The translations under genes and the position numbers were made by a program. A stretch of 64,000 bases of DNA from Takakia lepidozioides (taxonomy: Eukaryota; Streptophyta; Takakiopsida; Takakiales; Takakiaceae). Each line of letters opens with the position of its first letter. Position 1 is the first letter of the stretch. The notes under the pieces were generated by a model. The model was not told the origin of the DNA. It saw only the letters and a list, made by a program, of their open reading frames with translations, and did no database searches. Positions 58,740 through 64,000 of this stretch are shown here, in pieces. The DNA is taken from positions 18,972,001-19,036,000 of the forward strand of contig CM060733.1 in the NCBI GenBank assembly GCA_030704615.1. The letters are read 5' to 3'.

Positions 58740-59923
58740 TAATATGGGAAAGTGCTTTGGGTGAAGAACTAGTCTTGAGCATACATGCACGCAGTGGTGT
58801 CCAAGTTCCCAGCAAGCCCGATTACATAGCTTATTCTTGATGAAGGCTAATGTAGAAAATGTGCGTTCATCCTCCACACTTTCCAATACCATGACAAGTG
58901 CCATCTCACGAGTCAATCTCATGTAGTGGGACAACCTGACAACAAATAAACCAGACAATGACAACTGTTGCTACAACTTTGTGAGTGGGTTCTGATCACA
59001 TGGCTCACTCACATGACCTTTTGAGCTTATGTCTTCATAGTCAGTTTGGACAATGACATCTGCAAGTCTTGCAAATTCCCATTCAATGGCCGCTCTGAGA
59101 TCCAGTGATCATTTGACGATGTCTTCTTAGTAAGTCCGCTTCAATACTGCAATGTGTCTTGGGAAACTATGGGCTTGACAATCTGGCTACAGCCAATACT
59201 GTGGATACACCATACCAAGGGCATTCATGATCTCACAATCGGGGAACCTCCTCTCAAGCTCTGCAACCAAGAGATTAGCTACAAACAGTGGATTAAGCTT
59301 TCACACTCCGAACAATGGCACCAAAATCATCGAGTCTACTCCCCGTCTGAGCCTAACCGGTCATTGGAGACAACATATGCGTCATGTAAGACTGCCCTAT
59401 AATCTTGTATGACAAAGTTTCACGAACAATACATTCAAATCAAGCACCCAATCTTATGTAATGCGACAACTTGTGTTTTCTACCACATATGAAAATCCAG
59501 GGAATTGTTTAGGTTTGAATGTTGTGTTTGGATCAGAATGCATCTTATATAGATTAGCCTGACAAGTCTCACCGCAACCACCTAATTACATACAAAAAAC
59601 CTCACTGGCTTGTGTGAACTTGTTCAATGAGTTGACTGACTCCAACAATGGCATTACACATATATGCAAGAAAACTCAAGATGGTTTCAACATCACATAG
59701 CGTAGCCAAGTTTCCTTAGTTGCAATCACTGAGGCACTATTAGGAGACATATGTTGACAATGAGGGTCTTGTACTTTGCTGCCACTCTTTTCAAAGGCTC
59801 CAACATGCTGATCCACCGGGTCTTAACATTATGCAAGATCTTCAGCCCTTCTGTGTTCACGACCTCCACAAATTTAGTAAATTTCATATGACATTTAGGG
59901 GAGTGGGCAAAATACCCATACAA
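58740..59923 (-). pseudogene. Second hAT-type transposase relic
   Basis: The minus frame from 59923 encodes YGYFAHSPKCHMKFTKFVEV and LHNVKTRWISMLEPLKRV, the central hAT/ZMYM-like transposase block. Near 58890-58800 the minus strand reads VLESVEDERTFSTLAFIKNK followed by LCNRA, the hAT C-terminal dimerisation motif. The ~800 bp between has only fragmentary frames, so this copy is strongly decayed. It belongs to a different hAT lineage from the copy at 47.5-50.4 kb. Confidence 0.7.
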
Positions 59924-60178
59924 GGCCTACAAGAGACCCTTCAGTTTAGATACCATGGCCAGATCTGACAGCGCTTGACTAACCAAGTTGGTGGTGTGCC
60001 ATGTAATGAATGATTATGTAAGGAGCATGTTGATCTTCATGACTTGCAGAGATTGGCCAAGGGCCTCACAAAACCCATTGTAATTGCAGGCTCCATTTGT
60101 GGACCCGGTGCCACATGCCCTTGAGAGACCTCTGGTCATTGTCGAGGGAGCCGGAGAGAGACGTAGAGAGAGAGAGAG

Positions 60179-61376
60179 ATGGAGGAGGTTGAGGCTGTTG
60201 TGGGGAGAGGGAAAACAAAGATAATGGAAAAGCCCCTTAGCAAGAAGAAGAAGAAGCCTTGCATTGAGGATACCCTCTCACAGTCCGAGAGTTGGGGGGT
60301 GGTAGTGGGAAGGGAGATATTGGAGAGGGTTCAATAGAAGGAGAGCCTTGTAAGCGCAGGAAGAGAGGGAAGAAGGGAGGGCTGGAGGTGCCTAAGAAGG
60401 TCCCACCTCTAGAGGCCAACAAATATGGGTATCCAGTTGGAGAGTTTTGGGAAGCGTTGAGGAGGCATGCCTTTCCAAAAGCGGCCCGATGGTTCTCTTT
60501 GCATGCAACAACCATGGGAGCACCGTAGGGGATTTGTAGCTGAATTGGAGAAGAAGTTTGGGGGTGCTTGGAGTGAGTCCCGCTTGATGGGGTTGATCGG
60601 AAAGAACCTCAAGGATAGGCGATATCGTGCAAGGAAGGAGATCCGGCAAGTAGCGAAGAACGGTGTCAAAGCCATTAGGCCATCAAATATCAGTGAGGTA
60701 TGAACTCCACACCTTCCTTCCTATTTCATTCATTGTATTTTGGACATGTGCAAGATGTTAATGATGCATGCATGCTTCAATTTGAAGAAGTAAAGCTAAT
60801 GTAATGGTTGGTTGTCTAGGAGTCATGGGACATTCTCATTGCCGAGGAGGCTGATGCCAAGAAGAAGGCTCAATTTGCTAGGGGTCGTGAGGCAGCCACG
60901 TTACGCAAAGAGTCTGGCCCTCATCCTCGACATCGGTCACCCTATGGTCAGTAATGCTACTAGTAATACTTTGCTTTTTTGTACTCTTCGCGGAGAGGGC
61001 CCTATGGGTCTTGATGCGCTCAAGAAGCGCGGGGTATCCTTCATTTTTGACAAATTCTACCTCCTCCACGCTTGGGTGTCTCCCAAACCTATGATGCTAT
61101 ACAATCACAAACAACATTAATTGGTTTATGCAAGATATACCAAAGAGAGAGCCATATGTAGACAAAGCAACACATTAAAGTGAATGCATCCATGAAATGC
61201 TTACAAATCGGGTCGCAAATGACTTGTGCCCTCCCGGACCAAACTTGTGGGCGCAGGTATCTAGCCCTTTCTCTTTGAGGATGAGGATGAGGGCGAGAGT
61301 GATCAGGGTGATGATGATGGTTCGCAGGATGATATGTTGACCCTCGAGGACCTCGAAGTCCATGAGGGTATCTAGT
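60179..61376 (+). pseudogene. Hypothetical, probably transposon-derived gene with a frameshift
   Basis: ATG at 60179 opens a Lys-rich segment (KIMEKPLSKKKKKPCIEDTL). A related frame continues as KRRKRGKKGGLEVPKKVPPL and EFWEALRRHAFPKAARWFSL. After a frameshift near 60525 it reads FVAELEKKFGGAWSESRLMG and KNLKDRRYRARKEIRQV, ending at a GTATGA donor (60701). A second block (60820-60950) encodes SWDILIAEEADAKKKAQFAR and GREAATLRKES. An acidic tail (FEDEDEGESDQGDDDGSQDD) ends at the TAG of 61374-61376. The W..LI...A.KKK....R pattern recalls plant Ptta/En-Spm-type transposon proteins, but this is a weak resemblance. Confidence 0.4.
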
Positions 61377-61654
61377 ACTATAGAAGATGCATATTATATA
61401 ATGCTTGTACATGATAGAAGCCTTGTTATGTTTTATTGATTATTTCTAGCAGCAGTTGCTTGTCGTCTAATTTGTGATGTCTCTCGCGGGCTTGCTTTGC
61501 TGTGGACATATAGGTTACACCTACAAAGAGGCTCTAGGAAGGTTCTCGGCCCCAAGAAAGGTACTACAATTTACAAGGCAACCGGCCAATGTGCGGGGAT
61601 AATATAAAGCAAATAAATAAAACAAGATGAAAACATCATTTGAGGGGCGACCCC

Positions 61655-61735
61655 CAGGGTTGCACACGTCAGTGACGTCACGTCACGTCGGACCTGACGC
61701 TGACGCGACCAACGTCACGTCAGTTTTGCCGAAAA
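61655..61735. repeat. ACGTCA-motif cluster with a one-sided hAT-like end
   Basis: CAGGGTTGCACACG at 61655-61668 resembles the CAGTGTTGTGCG terminus of elements B and C. It is followed by seven or more overlapping ACGTCA/TGACG motifs up to about 61733. No matching right end or 8-bp duplication was found, so a truncated MITE is only a possibility. Confidence 0.4.
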
Positions 61736-61879
61736 TTCAGTAAAACATGGGTTAGGTGAAAAATATGCCACATAGGTGGACACGTTGTATTCCAAGTGAC
61801 ACCTTGGCAAGTGAATGAATTGTTTTATAAATTACTCTATCCGCCAATATTTGAGGTCATTTTTAAATCATTATTGTTA

Positions 61880-62221
61880 AATTGGTGCGACCTCCAAATG
61901 GTGGTGGTCGCAGAATTTATCTTATTTTTTAATAATTGCGACCACCAGCAGAGGGGTTGTGGCAGCATTTTTTGTTTTTTAAAAATAGATGCGACCACCA
62001 GCAGGGGTGGTCGCATTTTTTTCTTTTCTTAAACAGTTGCGACCACCGTTACTGGTGGTCGCACAATTTTTATTTTATTTGTAATAGGTGCGACCACCAT
62101 AGGGGGGTGGTCCCAACATTTTTCTATTTTTTAATATCTGCGACCACCAGCATGGGGGTGGTCACAGTATTTTTTTGTTTTTTTAATAAGTGCGACCACC
62201 AGCAGGGGGTGGGTGCAGCAA

Positions 62222-62255
<34 letters not shown>

Positions 62256-62405
62256 TTAATAATATCTGCAACCACCAACATGGGGGTGGTCGCAACATTT
62301 TTCTGTTTTTTTAATAGGTGCGACCACCAGCAGGGGGGTGGTCGCAGCAATTTTTTGTTTTTTAATATCTGCGACCACCAGCATGAGGATGGTCGCAACA
62401 GTTTT
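61880..62405. repeat. GCGACCACC hairpin plus T-tract array, locus 3
   Basis: About ten units at ~50-bp spacing from 61887 to 62370. Spacers vary (AGCAGGGG, ATAGGG, AGCATGGG, GTTACT) while the TGCGACCACC and GGTGGTCGCA arms are kept. One unit contains an expanded ATT microsatellite (about 62223-62255). The array ends directly against the 1-kb satellite. Confidence 0.92.
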
Positions 62406-62429
62406 TTTTATAAAAATAGCATGCGACTT

Positions 62430-64000
62430 CCTCGTGCGACCTCATCGAATGAGTTTTGATTGATCTGATATTAGTCTGGGACCTGTGAGAGGGTGTCTCA
62501 AACGTACTGGCAAAGTTTGGAAGCAAACAAAAATGATTTGGATGGGCAACCATCCGTTCACCCATTCACTGTATTCTGTTGGACGTGCTATTAGTTTGGG
62601 ACCTGTTGGACTGCGTTTCGGGTGCTCATGTTTTTTTTTTCCATTCAGTTTTTGAATGGGGCGTGTAATGACTCCATATGCAACGTGCGTGCCAAATTTG
62701 GGAGCGATCAAAATTCATCTGGACCCAAAACCACAGTTTCTTGCCCGTTTTGCACTCCAAACTTTGATTTGTACTCTACTTCATGCACTCTTTATAGAAA
62801 GTTTTGCAATAGTGAGCGAAGAGAACATTTTTTTTTGGGGCATTTTTGATCGGTCCAAATTTTGGCGGGGGAGTAGCATTGGGATGCTTGAAGCCGCAAA
62901 ACAAAATTGAGCCAAAAACAAAATCGATGCGTACCAGAAACCCCCAATGAAAGGCAGTGCAAACTATTTATTGGCTTAAAAATTAATTTAAATTCAATTA
63001 CATTATGGAATGGCTTGGTGTCGATGGAGAGACAAATGATTTATTCGTCTATTGTGTCTCAGCACACATGTTCAAGCACATGCGGGCAAAATTGGGCTTC
63101 AACCACATCCGTTCATTGGGTGCAATAGCCGTGCACGTATTGCAGGGTTTCTTTTTCGCTATGAACAAAAACCAGATGACAACTGAACGCCTCATTGGCC
63201 CATCGAACGAATTTCGATTGATCTTATATTACACTGGGACTTATCAGAGGGCACATTGAACACACTGGCCAAGTCTCAAAGTGAACGAAAATCATTGGAT
63301 GGGCAACCATCCGTCGGCCCATTGAACGAATTTCGGTTGATCTCATATTACTCTGGGGCCTCTTCCATGGTACATTGAACATACTGGCCAAGTCTCAAAG
63401 CGAACCAAAATCATTTCGATGGCCAACCATCCGTTGAGCCATTGAATGAATTTCGATTGATCTGATATTAGTCCGGGACCTGTGAGAGGGTGTCTCAAAC
63501 GTACTCGCAAAGTTTGGAAGCAAACAAAAATGATTTGGATAGGCAACCATCCGTTCACCCATTGAATGTATTCTGTTGGATGTGCTATTACTTTGGGACC
63601 TGTTGGACTGCGTTTTGCGTGCTCATGTTTTTTTTTTTCATTCAGTTTTTAAATGGGGCGTGTAATGACTCCATATGCAACGTGCGTGCCAAATTTGGGA
63701 GCGATCAAAATTCATCTGGACCCAAAACCACAGTTTCTTGCCTGTTTTGCACTCCAAACTTGATTTGTGATCTATTTCATGCACTCTTTATAGAGAGTTC
63801 TGCAATAGTGAACGAAGAGAACATTGTTTTTTTGGGGCATTTTTTATCGGTCCAAATTTTGGCGGGGGAGTAGCATTGGGATGCTTGAAGCCGCAAAACA
63901 AAATTGAGCCAAAAACAAAATCGATACGTACCAGAAACCCCCAATGAAAGGCAGTGCAAACCTATTTATTGACTTAAAAATGTACTTGGTAGATTTGTCA
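62430..64000 (+). repeat. 1-kb satellite array B, continuing beyond the window
   Basis: Begins in the middle of a unit, at the third 120-bp subrepeat (CATCGAATGAGTTTTGATTG, about 62444). It then runs through one complete unit (marker ATG at 63005) to the window end. Sequence and subrepeat order are the same as in array A, 8.5 kb away. Array B units share small variants with each other, such as CATTCAGTTTTT in place of CATTTTGTTTTT. Confidence 0.95.

Overview
This is nuclear DNA from a land plant with a large, repeat-rich genome. The evidence is a chloroplast-type RecA gene in 13 small exons with GT-AG introns, a thaumatin-like protein gene, a plant-type HINT nucleotide-binding protein, two oligopeptide-transporter genes with seven exons each, and many plant-type transposons. 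An intact mannosylglycerate synthase (GT78) gene narrows the guess. Among plants I know this enzyme from Selaginella, so a lycophyte or another early-diverging, seed-free lineage is the best inference. It is not proven. Layout, first half: 1-910 is the 3' part of a thaumatin-like gene. 1917-2321 is an intronless HINT gene. 4008-8557 is the chloroplast-type recA gene. 9274-14960 is a decayed minus-strand LINE that has ORF1 and endonuclease remnants but no reverse transcriptase. 15915-18241 holds a broken zinc-ribbon reading frame, a 312-bp tandem duplication and a small unrecognised two-exon gene. 18611-18950 is a 50-bp minisatellite. 20294-24470 holds a hAT-type MITE and a tRNA-derived SINE. 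24471-29366 and 37779-42297 are tandem copies of an OPT oligopeptide transporter. The 8 kb between them contains two more hAT-type MITEs, two copies of a second SINE family, foldback MITEs, a TTAA-flanked piggyBac-like element and a pogo-like transposase remnant. Layout, second half: a second TTAA-flanked element (42554-43751) sits in the 3' flank of OPT copy 2. 44010-45287 is mannosylglycerate synthase on the minus strand. From 46.6 kb to the end the window is mostly repeats: a broken hAT transposase (47475-50452), a 1-kb satellite with nested 120-bp subrepeats (50480-53905, resuming at 62430 and running off the end), three arrays of a GCGACCACC hairpin followed by a T tract (about 46.6-47.2, 56.3-57.05 and 61.9-62.4 kb), a broken RING-type reading frame, a second hAT relic and a broken hypothetical gene. 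The cellular genes do not form a pathway. They cover defence (thaumatin-like), nucleotide metabolism (HINT), plastid DNA repair (RecA), peptide or metal-chelate transport (OPT) and compatible-solute synthesis (MGS). The most unusual material is (a) three hAT MITEs with 8-bp target duplications, each filled with its own CCGG-type short motif; (b) two TTAA/CCC...GGG elements, a piggyBac-like signature unexpected in a land plant; (c) the nested 1-kb/120-bp satellite; (d) the hairpin plus T-tract arrays; and (e) the intronless bacterial-type MGS gene. All similarity calls come from reading the sequence and remembered family motifs. No database search was run.
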